Assembly (NCBI GenBank): GCA_937944855.1
Contig: CALFAY010000010.1
Coordinates: 1-64,000, forward strand
DNA: 64,000 nt
Source of the DNA: an uncultured Planctomycetota bacterium
Lineage (GTDB): Bacteria > Planctomycetota > Planctomycetia > Gemmatales > HRBIN36
Reading direction: 5' to 3'
Translations under genes and position numbers: made by a program
Notes under the pieces: model-generated
Databases searched by the model: none
Told to the model about the DNA's origin: nothing
The model's input: the letters and a program-made list of their open reading frames with translations, nothing else
Part shown: positions 53,224-64,000 of the stretch, one piece after another
How the letters are laid out: every line of letters begins with the position of its first letter
Position numbering within the stretch: the stretch's first letter is position 1

Positions 53224-56200
53224 TTACCGCTCCTTGGCAGTCGCGGCTCGGATCGCACTTTCCCGAGCATCAGAAAAGCGATCCTGAAGCGCCGTCACGG
53301 TCAATTTCCGCTGCTTGAGCGCCCGGCAAGCCTGCACAGCGGCTTGGGCGGCGGCCAGGGTCGTGATGCAGGTCACGCCCCGAGCCACGGCGGCGCTGCG
53401 GATGCGGCTCTCGTCACTGCGAAAGCCCCGGCCGGTCGGCGTGTTGATGATCAGGGCGATCTGATCGTTCTTCATCAGGTCGAGCAGGTTCGGACGGCCT
53501 TCCTGAATCTTGGGAATCTCTTCGACGGCGATACCCGCTTGCCGCAGCGTCCGAGCCGTGCCACGAGTCGAAGTCAGCTTGTAGCCCAGCGCCGCCAGTT
53601 CCCGGGCGATGGGGATGACATCCAATTTGTCCCGGTCGGCCACGGAGACGAAGATCGTGCCGGACAGCGGCAGCGGCGTGTTGGCAGCCAGTTGGCTTTT
53701 GGCGAAGGCCATCGGGAAGTCGTCGTCGATGCCCATGACCTCGCCGGTCGAACGCATCTCCGGCCCAAGGATGATGTCCACCCCGGGAAACTTGCTGAAG
53801 GGGAAGACGCTCTCCTTGACCGAATAGTGTCGCGGCGTGACTTCCTGCGTCAGGTCGAGTTCCTGGAGCGTCTTGCCGACCATGACCAGGGCGGCGTAGC
53901 GGGCCAGAGGGATGCCGGTGGCTTTGGAGACGAACGGGACCGTGCGGCTGGCCCTCGGATTGACCTCCAGGACGTACACATAACCGTCCCGACCGACCGC
54001 GAATTGCACGTTCATCAGGCCCTTGACCCGCAGTTCTCGGGCCAAGGCGCGGGTCTGCCGCTTGATCTCCTCGACCACTTCGTCCGAAAGACTGTAGGGC
54101 GGAATGACGCAGGCGCTGTCGCCGGAGTGAATCCCGGCGTACTCGATGTGCTGCATCACGCCGCCGATCAACGTCCGCTCCCCGTCGCTGAGGCAATCGA
54201 CATCAACCTCGATGGCCGACTCGAGGAACTTGTCGATCAGAACCGGCTTGCCCGGCGAGGCTTCCAGAGCACGGGCCATGTACTGCGCCAGCTGGTCCTC
54301 GGTATAAACCAGTTCCATCGCCCGACCGCCGAGCACGAAGCTGGGCCGGACCAGCACCGGGAAGCCGATCCGCCGGGCGATCTGGATGGCCTGCTGCACG
54401 TCGAGGGCCGTCCCTCCTTCCGGCTGCCGCAAGCCGAGCCGCTGGACGAGGTCGTTGAACCGCCCACGGTCCTCGGCAATCTCGATGCTCTCGACGCTGG
54501 TGCCAATGATCGGCGCGCTGGCGTTGGCCAGGGCACGGGCCAGGTTCAGCGGCGTCTGCCCGCCGAACTGGACGATGATGCCGTCCGGCTGCACCTCGTC
54601 GCAGATGTTGAGCACGTCCTCGACCGTGAGCGGCTCGAAAAAGAGCAGGTCGCTGGTGTCGTAATCGGTCGAGACCGTTTCCGGATTGGAATTGACCATG
54701 ATGGTCTCGAAGCCGGCGTCGCGGAGAGCGAAGGCGGCCTGGCAGCAACAGTAGTCGAATTCGACCCCTTGGCCGATGCGGTTCGGACCCCCGCCGAGGA
54801 TCATGATCCGCGGCCTGCCACTGCCTCGCCGCACCTCGCTTTCCAGAAGGCCCGCGTCAGCGGAGCCGCGCTCGGCGGAGTGGAGCCGCTTCATCGGTGT
54901 TTCGTAGGTCGAGTAGTAGTACGGCGTGTAGGCCTCGAACTCGGCGGCGCAGGTGTCCACGCATTTGAAGACCGGCTTGACGCCGAGACTCAGCCGATGA
55001 CGCCGGACCTCGCCCGGGTTGACATCCCACAGATGGCCCAGTTGCATGTCGGAAAACCCGCTTTGTTTCGCCTCGCGGAGTAATTCCGCGTCGGCCGCTT
55101 CGAGGCCGGGGCAGGCAGCCAGCCGGTCTTCCAGAACGACGAGGTCGGCGATGTGGTTGAGAAACCACGGGTCGATGCGGGTGGCTTCGTGGATTTCCTG
55201 CACCGACATGCCGGCCTTGAGAGCGTAGCGGATGTACCAGATGCGTTCGGCATTGGGCGTGATCAGCTTGCTGACGATCTCCTGACGACTGGGCGGGTCG
55301 TCGGTGTCCCAGCGGTCCTTGCGGTCGCAGCCGATACCGAACCGGCCGGTTTCCAGGCCCCGCAGCGCCTTTTGAAGCGCCTCCTTGAACGACCGGCCGA
55401 TGGCCATAGTCTCGCCGACCGATTTCATCTGAGTGGTGAGGGTCGGGTCGGCGTCGGGGAACTTCTCGAAAGCCCAGCGGGGCACCTTGACCACGACGTA
55501 ATCAATGGTCGGTTCGAAGCAGGCCGGGGTTTCGCGGGTGATGTCGTTGCGGAGTTCGTCGAGGCGGTAGCCGACCGCCAGCTTGGCGGCGATCTTGGCG
55601 ATAGGGAAGCCGGTCGCCTTGGAGGCCAGCGCGCTGGACCGGCTGACGCGCGGGTTCATCTCGATGGCGACCATGCGGCCGGTCTGGGGGTGGACGGCGA
55701 ACTGGATGTTCGAGCCGCCCGTCTCGACGCCGATCTTGCGGATGATGCGGATGGCAGCGTCGCGCATCCGCTGGTACTCCTTGTCGGTGAGTGTCTGGGC
55801 CGGAGCGACGGTGATGCTGTCGCCGGTGTGGACGCCCATCGGGTCGAGGTTCTCGATGGAGCAGACGATGACGACGTTGTCCGCGCCGTCCCGCATGACC
55901 TCCAGCTCGAACTCCTTCCAGCCAATGACCGACTCCTCGATCAGGACGCTGTGGACGGGGCTGAGGTCGAGGCCGTGGGAGATCAGTTCGTTGAACTCGT
56001 CGCGGTTGTAGGCGATGCCGCCGCCGGTGCCGCCGAGGGTGAAGCTGGGCCGCAGCACGCAGGGCAGGCCGACCTGCTCGCGGATTTGCTGGGCCTCTGC
56101 CAGGGAACGGGCCAGACCGCTGCGGGGCACGTCCACGCCGATTTCCAGCATGGCATCCTTGAAGCGCTGGCGGTCCTCGGCTTTTTCGATGGCCTCGGCG

Positions 56201-56556
56201 TTGGCCCCGATCATTTCGACGCCGTACCGGTCCAGCACGCCGTGCCGGACCAGGTCCATCGCCGTGTTCAGTCCGGTCTGGCCGCCGAGGGTCGGCAGGA
56301 GCGCGTCGGGCCGCTCGGCCTCGATGATCTGGGTGACGATTTCCCAGGTGATCGGTTCGATGTAGGTGCGGTCAGCCATCTCCGGATCGGTCATGATGGT
56401 AGCCGGGTTGGAGTTGACCAGCACTACCTCGTAGCCCTCTTCGCGGAGGGCCTTGCAAGCCTGGGTGCCGCTGTAATCAAACTCGCAAGCCTGGCCGATC
56501 ACGATCGGGCCGGAGCCGATGAGCAGAATCTTCCGCAGGTCGGTGCGTTTCGGCAT
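53224..56556 (-). CDS. carB: carbamoyl-phosphate synthase large subunit
   Basis: A 1110-residue enzyme that makes carbamoyl phosphate from bicarbonate, ATP and ammonia from CarA, feeding pyrimidines and arginine. Two homologous ATP-grasp halves are seen: the first opens with [21 protein letters not shown], the second with [21 protein letters not shown] near residue 590, each followed by PSFxLGG-type ATP loops. The oligomerisation domain lies between, and an MGS-like allosteric domain is the last 130 residues ([20 protein letters not shown]). Length is as expected. A space of about 100 bases separates it from the GT9 gene. carA is not in the window. Confidence 0.97.
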   Translation of the reverse strand: MPKRTDLRKILLIGSGPIVIGQACEFDYSGTQACKALREEGYEVVLVNSNPATIMTDPEMADRTYIEPITWEIVTQIIEAERPDALLPTLGGQTGLNTAMDLVRHGVLDRYGVEMIGANAEAIEKAEDRQRFKDAMLEIGVDVPRSGLARSLAEAQQIREQVGLPCVLRPSFTLGGTGGGIAYNRDEFNELISHGLDLSPVHSVLIEESVIGWKEFELEVMRDGADNVVIVCSIENLDPMGVHTGDSITVAPAQTLTDKEYQRMRDAAIRIIRKIGVETGGSNIQFAVHPQTGRMVAIEMNPRVSRSSALASKATGFPIAKIAAKLAVGYRLDELRNDITRETPACFEPTIDYVVVKVPRWAFEKFPDADPTLTTQMKSVGETMAIGRSFKEALQKALRGLETGRFGIGCDRKDRWDTDDPPSRQEIVSKLITPNAERIWYIRYALKAGMSVQEIHEATRIDPWFLNHIADLVVLEDRLAACPGLEAADAELLREAKQSGFSDMQLGHLWDVNPGEVRRHRLSLGVKPVFKCVDTCAAEFEAYTPYYYSTYETPMKRLHSAERGSADAGLLESEVRRGSGRPRIMILGGGPNRIGQGVEFDYCCCQAAFALRDAGFETIMVNSNPETVSTDYDTSDLLFFEPLTVEDVLNICDEVQPDGIIVQFGGQTPLNLARALANASAPIIGTSVESIEIAEDRGRFNDLVQRLGLRQPEGGTALDVQQAIQIARRIGFPVLVRPSFVLGGRAMELVYTEDQLAQYMARALEASPGKPVLIDKFLESAIEVDVDCLSDGERTLIGGVMQHIEYAGIHSGDSACVIPPYSLSDEVVEEIKRQTRALARELRVKGLMNVQFAVGRDGYVYVLEVNPRASRTVPFVSKATGIPLARYAALVMVGKTLQELDLTQEVTPRHYSVKESVFPFSKFPGVDIILGPEMRSTGEVMGIDDDFPMAFAKSQLAANTPLPLSGTIFVSVADRDKLDVIPIARELAALGYKLTSTRGTARTLRQAGIAVEEIPKIQEGRPNLLDLMKNDQIALIINTPTGRGFRSDESRIRSAAVARGVTCITTLAAAQAAVQACRALKQRKLTVTALQDRFSDARESAIRAATAKER

Positions 56557-56804
56557 ACGTCGGTTTCGGGTTCAGGAACCGGACGACATTTCGGCGAAGT
56601 TTACAGCGATCGGCCCGACTCGATCAAGCCGGGCCGGTTTCGGGCGCGCTTCGGATTGTCCTACGGGAAGGCGAAGCGGATTCAAGCGTTCGCAAAGCGA
56701 TGCTATCGGCCCTTCCCTGTCGGGCAAGGAATTGTGCGGTTCAAATTGCATCCCGGAATCGCAGCCTGTAAGTTGAAAAAGCCGACTGCTTCGGGGAGGA
56801 CTTC

Positions 56805-57455
56805 ATGGATCCGATTCAATCGCAGCTTTCTGATCCCTTCGACGAACCGCCGGCCGACCGCGATTCGCCGCGAATTGCTACCGTTCAACGGACGACGTCC
56901 GAAACGGCCATTCGCCTGATGCTCAACCTCGACGGCACCGGCAAGGCCCAGATCCGCACCGGCATCGGCTTTTTCGACCACATGCTCGATCTTCTGGCCC
57001 GGCACGGCGTCTTCGACCTGTCCGTCGAGGCCGAGGGAGACCTGCACGTGGACGGGCATCACACGGTGGAAGACGTCGGCATCTGTTTCGGCAAGGCGAT
57101 GGCGCAGGCGCTGGGCGACAAGCGCGGCATCCGGCGTTACGGCTGCATGACGCTGCCGATGGATGAAACGCTGGTGACGGCGGCCGTGGACCTGGGCGGA
57201 CGGGCCGCTTTCGTCTGGAAGGCGGAAGTGCCGGCGGTTCGGCTGGGTGATTTCGATACCGAACTGGCCGAAGAGTTCTGGCGGGCCGTCGCCGTCAACG
57301 GGCAGATGAATCTCCACGTTCTGTGCCATTATGGCCGCAACAGCCATCACATCCTCGAAGCGGTGTTCAAGAGCACAGCCCGGGCTTTGCGGATGGCGAG
57401 CGAACCAGATCCGCGCCGCGTCGGCGTGCCGTCCACCAAGGGCACGCTGGTTTGA
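56805..57455 (+). CDS. hisB: imidazoleglycerol-phosphate dehydratase
   Basis: A 216-residue single-domain HisB, which dehydrates imidazole glycerol phosphate in histidine synthesis. Metal-binding histidines are in [30 protein letters not shown] and [16 protein letters not shown]; HxxHHxxE motifs are complete. An N-terminal extension of about 25 residues before [11 protein letters not shown] is longer than most. It starts 248 bases after the divergent carB start, and the intervening region shows nothing else clear. The C-terminal ending VPSTKGTL is typical. The E. coli phosphatase half is absent, as in most bacteria. Confidence 0.96.
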   Translation: MDPIQSQLSDPFDEPPADRDSPRIATVQRTTSETAIRLMLNLDGTGKAQIRTGIGFFDHMLDLLARHGVFDLSVEAEGDLHVDGHHTVEDVGICFGKAMAQALGDKRGIRRYGCMTLPMDETLVTAAVDLGGRAAFVWKAEVPAVRLGDFDTELAEEFWRAVAVNGQMNLHVLCHYGRNSHHILEAVFKSTARALRMASEPDPRRVGVPSTKGTLV

Positions 57456-57465
57456 CGGACGGATG

Positions 57466-58617
57466 TCACTCCCGAGCGGCCAGATGGAAGAGGATTGCGC
57501 TGGCCTGCTCGACTTCCTCGACCGAGACCCACTCATCGCGGGTATGGGCCTGGGCGATGTCTCCCGGGCCGAAGACCACGGAGGGAATACCCGCTTCGGC
57601 CAGGGTGCTGGCGTCGGTGCCGAAGGGGACGGCCCGGACCACATGCCGGCCCCGCACCCTGTCGATGGCTCGACCCAGGCGGCGGACGAGTTCCTCGTTC
57701 CCCCTCGGCTCCAGGGCCTGCTTGCACATCCAAGGCGGCTCGGTCTCGAAGTCGAAGTCCACGTCGGGCAGACTGCGGAGATAAGCGGCGAGTTCTTCCG
57801 GAGCGCGGACGGCATTCTCTCCGCCTACCACCCGGCGGTCGAGTTCGATGCGGCACCAGTCGGGCACCACGTTGACGCTGGTTCCGCCTTCGATGCGGCC
57901 GACGCTCAAAGTGGCCGGGCCGAGCAGCGAGTCTACCCGTTCTTCCGAAAGCTGGGCGGCATATTGCTCGATTCCCCGCAGCAATCTGGCCATGCGGTAG
58001 ATGGCGTTGATGCCGTTTTCGGGCTGGGAGCTGTGACAGGCCCGGCCCGCGGTCCTGATGTTCCAGCGGACCACGCCTTTGTGGGCATGCACGATGTCGA
58101 GCCCGGTCGGCTCGGCCACCACAGCGAAATCAGGCCGCAACCCGCTCAGCACGATCTCCGTGATGCCTCGAAAGGTAAACTCCTCGTCCACGGCACAAGC
58201 CATGACGACCGACTGTCCGTGCCGCGGCTTTTCCCGCACCAACCGGGCGAATGCAGCCAGCATCGCCGCCAACCCGCCCTTGATGTCGCAGGCTCCTCGG
58301 CCGTACAGCCGTCCGTTCTCGATCACCGCTCCAAACGGATCGATGGTCATGTTCTCCGCCGGAACGGTGTCTTGATGGGCTTCGAAGAGCAGCGTCTCGA
58401 CGGCGCCGGGAGCCTCGTAATAGGCCAGAATATTGTCCCGATGCGGGGCCACCGGCTGGCGTTCGTAACGAACTCCGAGATCGCGGAAGAATTGCTCCAG
58501 ATAGGCCGTCAGCCGGGTTTCGAGATACTCTGGTCCGGAGAAGGGGCGGCCCATCGGATTGATGCTCGGGATGCGGACCAGATCACGCAGAAGCCGAACG
58601 GCTTCGTTCATCGCCAA
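57466..58617 (-). CDS. M20-family metallopeptidase (ArgE/DapE type)
   Basis: A 383-residue dizinc hydrolase. Metal and catalytic motifs: LLFEAHQDTVPAENM (first His and the Asp at about 82), YGRGACDIKGGLAAML (bridging Asp), ACAVDEEFTFRGI (catalytic Glu), and FGTDASTLAEAGIPSVVFGPGDIAQAHTRDEWV (last His). The dimerisation domain lies between about 180 and 300. Family members deacylate acetylornithine, succinyldiaminopimelate or dipeptides. The substrate cannot be fixed; acetylornithine or a similar N-acyl amino acid is plausible. It converges with hisB (10 bases apart) and lies 34 bases after a DUF2007 gene. Confidence 0.9.
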   Translation of the reverse strand: MAMNEAVRLLRDLVRIPSINPMGRPFSGPEYLETRLTAYLEQFFRDLGVRYERQPVAPHRDNILAYYEAPGAVETLLFEAHQDTVPAENMTIDPFGAVIENGRLYGRGACDIKGGLAAMLAAFARLVREKPRHGQSVVMACAVDEEFTFRGITEIVLSGLRPDFAVVAEPTGLDIVHAHKGVVRWNIRTAGRACHSSQPENGINAIYRMARLLRGIEQYAAQLSEERVDSLLGPATLSVGRIEGGTSVNVVPDWCRIELDRRVVGGENAVRAPEELAAYLRSLPDVDFDFETEPPWMCKQALEPRGNEELVRRLGRAIDRVRGRHVVRAVPFGTDASTLAEAGIPSVVFGPGDIAQAHTRDEWVSVEEVEQASAILFHLAARE

Positions 58618-58651
58618 CCTCCCGATTCAGACTCGCTCGGTGCGGCAGGGG

Positions 58652-58906
58652 TCATGTGGATTCGTCTTCGGAGATGCCGGAGGTCGGATGGGCCGAGAGA
58701 ATCTTGCGGGCTTTCTCCAGATCCCGGCGATGAACCCAGACCTCGGGAGCGGTCGGGTTGAGTCCCCCGAAACCGCCTTCCAGAATGTCGCCGACCACCC
58801 GGGCCGCTATGCCGGCATCCAGCAGGGCATCCCGCCACAGGTAGGCTTCCTGCGGATTGCGAGCCGTCGCCACCCGAACGATGTCCTCCGGGGTGCTTTC
58901 GGTCAT
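58652..58906 (-). CDS. DUF2007 (putative signal-transducing) protein
   Basis: An 84-residue protein resembling DUF2007, a small ferredoxin-like domain: [31 protein letters not shown] is its core, followed by [17 protein letters not shown]. The family is thought to have a regulatory role, but no ligand is known. I start at the ATG at 58906, with GGGAG about nine bases upstream; the frame opens at a GTG at 58927 that has no site of its own. It runs into the M20 peptidase gene after 34 bases, so the two probably share a transcript. Confidence 0.82.
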   Translation of the reverse strand: MTESTPEDIVRVATARNPQEAYLWRDALLDAGIAARVVGDILEGGFGGLNPTAPEVWVHRRDLEKARKILSAHPTSGISEDEST

Positions 58907-59045
58907 GAATGTGTCTCCCTCTCTCACTCCGGCCAGGATGTTTGAAGGCCCAGTGCTCTCAGCGTATTGTAATGGAACCGCACCCGGAACCGAAGCCGTC
59001 CTTGGAAAAGCGGCCTACTCGGGGTTGCGGAGAGCGAGGCGAAGC

Positions 59046-60290
<1,245 letters not shown>

Positions 60291-60317
60291 TGCCAGGCTC
60301 ACCCTTTTGTCGCTGCA

Positions 60318-61328
60318 TCAAAGGTGCAGTTCGACGATGTCCTTGTCGTGCAGAATATGGTCCCGCTTAACGGTCTGGCCGTCGTACACGCCGGTACCCC
60401 AGATACGGGCGTGCTTGAGCTTTTCGGCGAAGTCTTTGTGAATCAGACCGGCCAGGTCCAGCAGCGTGCTTCCCGCTGGGACGGTGAAAGGGGCCTTGAG
60501 GTCGGGCGGTTTGCCCGGCTCTTTCGTATATACCCGGATGACGTCGAGCATGCAGTAGATCGCCGTCCGCAAGTCTTCCAGGCCCTGCCCCGTTTCGGCC
60601 GAGATGACCTGGATCGGGTAGCGGTCGCCGTACAGTTCCCGGACGAATTCCAGGCGTTCTTCGGCACCCGGCAGATCACACTTGTTGGCGACCAAGAGCG
60701 TCTTGACCCGCATGATGCGGTCATCAAACTCCTCGCCCTCGTCTTCAGGAACATGATGCCGATCGGCTCCCACGAGCAGAGTCTTGGTCGCGGCGAGGCG
60801 TTGGATCACGTCGTCGGCCTGCGTCGGTCCATCGTCGTGGCTGAGATCGACTAGCAACAAGGCCCCATCGGCTCCGCGGACCATACTGGACAGATAGCCT
60901 TCCATGAAGTCTTTTGTGATTGGCGGTGTGTCGATGAGCTGCACCTGCACGTCTTCCCAGGGCATCATGCCGGGCTGCGGCTCGCGGGTGGTGAACGGAT
61001 ACGGGGCGACTTCGGGAGTGGCCTTGGTCAGGCGGCGGAGCAGAAGGCTCTTGCCGACGTTGGGCGCTCCAAGAATCATGACCGTACCCGCCCCCTGCCG
61101 CGGAATCTTGTAGCTGACGCCCTTTTTGCCGGCGTGCTTGGCCTGCTCCAGCTCTTCACGCAGGCGGCTCATGCGGGTCTTGAGGTCGGCCTGGAGTTTT
61201 TCCGTGCCCTTGTGCTTGGGCAGCAAGGCGTACATTTTTTTCAAGCAGGCGAGCTTCTGTTCCGGCGTCTGGGCTTTGCGGTACTCCTGTTCCGCCTCCG
61301 AGTATTGCGGAGTCAGATTGGCGGGCAT
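60318..61328 (-). CDS. DRG-like GTPase with TGS domain
   Basis: A 336-residue GTPase of the OBG/DRG group. A helical N-terminus (1-75) leads to G1 GAPNVGKS (about 85), G3 DTPP (an unusual DTPP for DxPG), and G4 NKCD (about 214). G5 SAETGQGL follows. The C-terminal 70 residues form a TGS domain (VPAGSTLLDLAGLIHKDFAEKL, HILHDKDIVELHL). The order resembles archaeal and eukaryotic DRG proteins, thought to act in ribosome or translation quality control, more than bacterial Obg, which has an N-terminal Obg fold. No partner (such as a DFRP) is seen. GTPase and TGS are clear; the cellular role is unknown. Confidence 0.85.
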   Translation of the reverse strand: MPANLTPQYSEAEQEYRKAQTPEQKLACLKKMYALLPKHKGTEKLQADLKTRMSRLREELEQAKHAGKKGVSYKIPRQGAGTVMILGAPNVGKSLLLRRLTKATPEVAPYPFTTREPQPGMMPWEDVQVQLIDTPPITKDFMEGYLSSMVRGADGALLLVDLSHDDGPTQADDVIQRLAATKTLLVGADRHHVPEDEGEEFDDRIMRVKTLLVANKCDLPGAEERLEFVRELYGDRYPIQVISAETGQGLEDLRTAIYCMLDVIRVYTKEPGKPPDLKAPFTVPAGSTLLDLAGLIHKDFAEKLKHARIWGTGVYDGQTVKRDHILHDKDIVELHL

Positions 61329-61460
61329 GGTCTTCCCTCCGCACTGCCGTGGAATTCTTGCATTCCCGCGACCTTAGGCATAGTATCCCTATCCTGACCG
61401 GACGCTGCAAGGCGACGAAAAACGGCATCGAGATCAGCGAGACAACCGGGGAAACCGAGC

Positions 61461-62291
61461 ATGCTCGAACTGTACGACATGATTCAGGAAGCGGCTGCCG
61501 CCCTCCGCAGCCGATGGAACGGTTCGCCGTCGGTCGGCCTCATTCTCGGCACCGGCCTGGGCAAGTTCGGCGAGGAAATCGAGAAAGAGGCCGTCATCCC
61601 CTACAACCAGATTCCCCATTTCCCGGAATCCACGGTGATCACCCACACTGGGCAACTGCTGGGCGGTCGGCTTGCCGGTCAGACCGTTGTGGCGATGGAG
61701 GGTCGGTTTCACGCCTACGAAGGCTACACGCTCAAGCAGATCACCTTCCCGGTCCGGGTCATGCGGGCCTTGGGCTGCCGCTTCCTCATCGTCAGCAACG
61801 CCTGCGGAGGCATGAATCCTCAGTTCGCCAAGGGCGATCTGATGCTCATCGAGGACCACATCAACCTCATGGGCGACAACCCGCTTATCGGCAAAAACGA
61901 TGACCGTCTCGGTCCGCGTTTCCCGGACATGAGCGAACCGTATGACCGCAAACTGCTCGCCCTGGCCCGGCAGGTGGCACTGGAGGAGCGCATCCTGTGT
62001 CACACCGGCGTTTACGTGGCCGTGCCCGGACCCAACCTCGAAACCCGGGCCGAGTACCGCTTTCTGCGGGGCATCGGGGCGGACGTCGTCGGCATGTCCA
62101 CGGTGCCCGAGGTCATCGTCGCCGTTCATTGCGGACTGCGGACGCTGGGCCTCTCCGTGATTACCGATATGTGTCTGCCCGATGCTCTGGAACCAGCGTC
62201 GGTGCCAGACATCATCGCCACAGCCAACGCCGCCGAGCCGAAGCTGCGGGCCGTCGTCAAGGGCGTTCTCCGGCGTCTCGACACCGTTTGA
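61461..62291 (+). CDS. purine nucleoside phosphorylase
   Basis: A 276-residue class II (trimeric) purine nucleoside phosphorylase that splits inosine and guanosine with phosphate. Motifs: [72 protein letters not shown] and [20 protein letters not shown], which cover the phosphate loop, the purine-binding Glu and Asn regions and the oligomer contacts. A role in nucleoside salvage is expected; a side role in futalosine hydrolysis is conceivable given mqnE but not supported here. It probably shares a transcript with pyrE, 40 bases downstream. Confidence 0.95.
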   Translation: MLELYDMIQEAAAALRSRWNGSPSVGLILGTGLGKFGEEIEKEAVIPYNQIPHFPESTVITHTGQLLGGRLAGQTVVAMEGRFHAYEGYTLKQITFPVRVMRALGCRFLIVSNACGGMNPQFAKGDLMLIEDHINLMGDNPLIGKNDDRLGPRFPDMSEPYDRKLLALARQVALEERILCHTGVYVAVPGPNLETRAEYRFLRGIGADVVGMSTVPEVIVAVHCGLRTLGLSVITDMCLPDALEPASVPDIIATANAAEPKLRAVVKGVLRRLDTV

Positions 62292-62331
62292 ACGCACGCC
62301 GGTCCCTGCCGCCCGTGCCGAAAGGACGATC

Positions 62332-62895
62332 ATGAGCCAGTTGCCGACTTCCCTGGACAAACGCGCCCGGCTCCTGGAACTCCTCAAACAGCGGGCCTTG
62401 ATTTTCCGCGAAGTGACGCTGGCCTCGGGCCAGAAAAGCCATTTCTACATCGACGGCAAGATGATCCTCATGTCGTCGGACTCCACGCCGCTGATCGCCG
62501 ATCTGCTTTACGATCTGACGGCCGACTGGAACCTCGACGCCGTCGGCGGGCCAGAGATCGGGGCGCTTCCCCTGGCTACCGCCACGGTGTATCGGTATCA
62601 CCTGGCCGGTCGCCGATTGGAAGGCTTCTGCGTCCGTAAAGAAATCAAGACTCACGGAACGCAGAAGCGCATCGAAGGCCGACTCGAACCCGGCTGGCGC
62701 GTGGCCGTGGTCGAGGACGTGATGACGACCGGCAGTTCGGTTCTCGGGGCCGTTGAGGCGGTTCAGGAGGCGAAAGCAGAGATCGTCGGCGTGCTCTGCC
62801 TGCTCGACCGCTTGCAGGGTGCGAGGGAACGCATTGAAGGCATGGGGCTCCGCTTCGAGCCGCTGTTCACCCTGCGGGATCTGGGACTGGGATGA
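62332..62895 (+). CDS. pyrE: orotate phosphoribosyltransferase
   Basis: A 187-residue PRPP-dependent enzyme that makes orotidine 5'-phosphate. FIREVTLASGQKSHFYIDGK-like sequence (here FREVTLASGQKSHFYIDGK) is the orotate loop; the PRPP motif is VAVVEDVMTTGSSVLGAVEAV (about residues 124-144). VRKEIKTHGTQKRIEG carries the flexible loop Lys residues. The ATG at 62332 has AAAGGA upstream; the frame to 62182 belongs to the purine phosphorylase overlap. Length is slightly short but normal. carB at 53-56 kb is another step of the same pathway. Confidence 0.94.
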   Translation: MSQLPTSLDKRARLLELLKQRALIFREVTLASGQKSHFYIDGKMILMSSDSTPLIADLLYDLTADWNLDAVGGPEIGALPLATATVYRYHLAGRRLEGFCVRKEIKTHGTQKRIEGRLEPGWRVAVVEDVMTTGSSVLGAVEAVQEAKAEIVGVLCLLDRLQGARERIEGMGLRFEPLFTLRDLGLG

Positions 62896-62970
62896 GGGAG
62901 TGGTAAACACCGGCCAGCTTGCGCAGACCTCGGCCGGTGAGGGAAGATGACTGACCGCACCCAAAGGGAT

Positions 62971-63207
62971 CTACTGCGGGCCGTGACCGTAGATGTGCTG
63001 GATCGGCGTCGTGTGCCCCCAGATGAGCTTCTCCCGCGTCAGGCCGAAGACGGCGGCGATTCTGTCGCGTTCGGTCGGACTCGGCGTCCAGCGGCCCAGA
63101 TAGATCGCCATGACCCGGCTTTCTTCCAGACCCGACCGCTCGACCAGTTCTTGCACGCTGATCCCGAATTCGACGCACAACTGAGCAACCGTCTTGAGGC
63201 TTTCCAT
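62971..63207 (-). CDS. small HTH-like protein, 78 aa
   Basis: A short protein with an XRE/MerR-like helix-turn-helix pattern: ISVQELVERSGLEESRVMAIYLGRWTPSPTERDRIAAVFGL (residues about 16-57) has the two-helix turn and the following supporting helices. It lacks a ligand or dimerisation domain and ends in an uncharacterised tail with TTPIQHIYGHGPQ. The start at 63207 is the only ATG. It could be a small DNA-binding regulator or a protein-binding adapter. It sits on the minus strand between pyrE and cysE. Confidence 0.65.
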   Translation of the reverse strand: MESLKTVAQLCVEFGISVQELVERSGLEESRVMAIYLGRWTPSPTERDRIAAVFGLTREKLIWGHTTPIQHIYGHGPQ

Positions 63208-63315
63208 GCTTTTACCTCACGGACTCAGGGGCAGTGGAAGCCGCCCATCAACATCATATTAGCCTAGCCAGGCCGGCACGGACCAGCCGAGTGCCATCCG
63301 GTCAGCACTGCCATT

Positions 63316-64000
63316 CTAGATCTGAGCCTTGGCCGGGTCGCCGGAGTTGGACGGCCCCTTCAGTCGCAACGACGGTTTTTCGAGCAATACCGAGGTGTAT
63401 GGCTCAACGCTGTGGGTCAGCCAGACGTTGGAGCCGATGATGGCGTGGTGTCCGATCACCGTGTCGCCGCCGAGAATGGTCGCGTTGGCGTACACCACCA
63501 CGTCGTCTTCCAGCGTCGGATGCCGCTTCTTGCCGCGAATGATGTTGCCGTGCGGATCGCGGGGGAAGCTCAAGGCCCCCAGCGTGACGCCCTGATAGAG
63601 CTTGACGTTTTTGCCGATCTCGCAGGTTTCACCGATGACGACGCCGGTGCCGTGGTCAATGAAAAAGCCCTCTCCGATGCTCGCTCCGGGGTGGATGTCG
63701 ATGCCGGTCTTGGAATGGGCGTACTCGGTCATGATGCGGGGAATCAGCGGTACGCCGAGCAGAAGCAGCTCATGGGCCAGGCGATAGACCGTCACCGCCT
63801 CCAGACCCGGGTAGCAGAAGACGATCTCGTGATAACCTTTGGCCGCTGGGTCGCCCTCGAAAGCGGCCTGGGCGTCTTTTTCCAGAATCTGTCGCAGGGC
63901 TGGCAGCCGTTTGAGGAACTCGACCGCCTTCTGCTGGGCGACGGCCTCGAAGTCGGTGTCCTTTTGCGTCTCACAGAACTCGTGACGCAGTGCCCGGGCG
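63316..64000 (-). CDS. cysE: serine O-acetyltransferase (truncated by window edge)
   Basis: The 5' end is beyond 64000; about 227 C-terminal residues are in view. The enzyme acetylates serine for cysteine synthesis. [35 protein letters not shown] covers the helical N-terminal domain end (here cut at residues as seen), and the left-handed beta-helix includes [26 protein letters not shown] and [21 protein letters not shown]. The His and Asp catalytic residues, in IDIHPGA and the HG of the DHGTG, are present. An inner ATG at 63795 is not the start because the upstream sequence ([19 protein letters not shown]) is also conserved. The family is an epsilon/CysE-like form. Confidence 0.93.
   Translation of the reverse strand, partial: ARALRHEFCETQKDTDFEAVAQQKAVEFLKRLPALRQILEKDAQAAFEGDPAAKGYHEIVFCYPGLEAVTVYRLAHELLLLGVPLIPRIMTEYAHSKTGIDIHPGASIGEGFFIDHGTGVVIGETCEIGKNVKLYQGVTLGALSFPRDPHGNIIRGKKRHPTLEDDVVVYANATILGGDTVIGHHAIIGSNVWLTHSVEPYTSVLLEKPSLRLKGPSNSGDPAKAQI

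Noticed and set aside
52822-56919. Long plus-strand open frames of 753 and 588 residues opposite carB
   Set aside because: They are antisense shadows of the minus-strand carB gene, kept open by GC-rich codon bias; their sequences are Asp/Gly/His-rich without motifs.

Overview
The window reads as about 64 kb of chromosome from a planctomycete, most likely in or near the Gemmataceae. This placement is inference from content. The DNA is GC-rich. The 16S rRNA gene stands alone without 23S or 5S. There is a 1193-residue protein with planctomycete-type cytochrome c, DUF1549 and DUF1553 modules, an exported protein with an N-terminal LExLEDR motif, a DUF1559-like H-X9-DG domain, and several proteins resembling planctomycete-restricted families. 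Genes are densely packed on both strands. I see no insertion sequence, prophage, integrase, CRISPR array or tRNA.

Layout: 0-4.5 kb holds a truncated 3' end, an unknown protein, an LptB-like ATPase with a HEAT-like tail, a DUF4013 membrane protein and an exported protein with a CX4CH motif. 4.5-7.1 kb is a self-contained 16S rRNA unit with an upstream TGTTGCGC motif array, a strong sigma-70 promoter, boxA, a leader/trailer pairing and a UUCG-loop terminator. 7.2-15.2 kb carries an SDR enzyme, an ECF sigma factor with an unusual membrane partner, rimO, pgsA, a Gfo/Idh/MocA oxidoreductase and a lipid A-type acyltransferase. 15.1-18.4 kb (minus) is a binding-protein-like sensor plus histidine kinase pair. 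18.5-27.5 kb has a sugar kinase, an M2/M3-type peptidase and a tightly coupled run aroB-dprA-(ABC-2/CPBP fusion)-amidohydrolase. 27.5-33.1 kb holds small or exported proteins, a glycosyltransferase and membrane proteins. 33.1-41.9 kb holds DAHP synthase, trpA, panB, the large cytochrome-type protein, small proteins and hemL. 42-46.6 kb (minus) has a Ser/Thr kinase, an Old Yellow Enzyme-family protein and mqnE.

46.8-50.1 kb is the most distinctive locus: a membrane protein with a His-rich tail, a MoaD-type sulfur carrier, and one continuous reading frame joining an aldehyde:ferredoxin oxidoreductase to a MobA guanylyltransferase. 50.2-64 kb is mainly housekeeping: a response-regulator diguanylate cyclase, maf, a GT9 glycosyltransferase, carB, hisB, an M20 peptidase, a DUF2007 protein, glyA, a DRG-like TGS GTPase, a purine nucleoside phosphorylase, pyrE, a small HTH-like protein and a truncated cysE.

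The metabolic genes cover aromatic amino acid (aroF, aroB, trpA), pantothenate (panB), heme (hemL), histidine (hisB), pyrimidine (carB, pyrE), one-carbon (glyA), cysteine (cysE) and futalosine-type menaquinone (mqnE) synthesis, scattered rather than grouped by pathway. The observations I rate highest are the AOR-MobA locus, clustered TGTTGCGC motifs upstream of the 16S promoter and again inside the mobA part, a palindromic repeat carried in frame inside a membrane protein gene, and the sigma-factor partner with a pilin-like outer domain. All functions are read from sequence alone; no database search was run.
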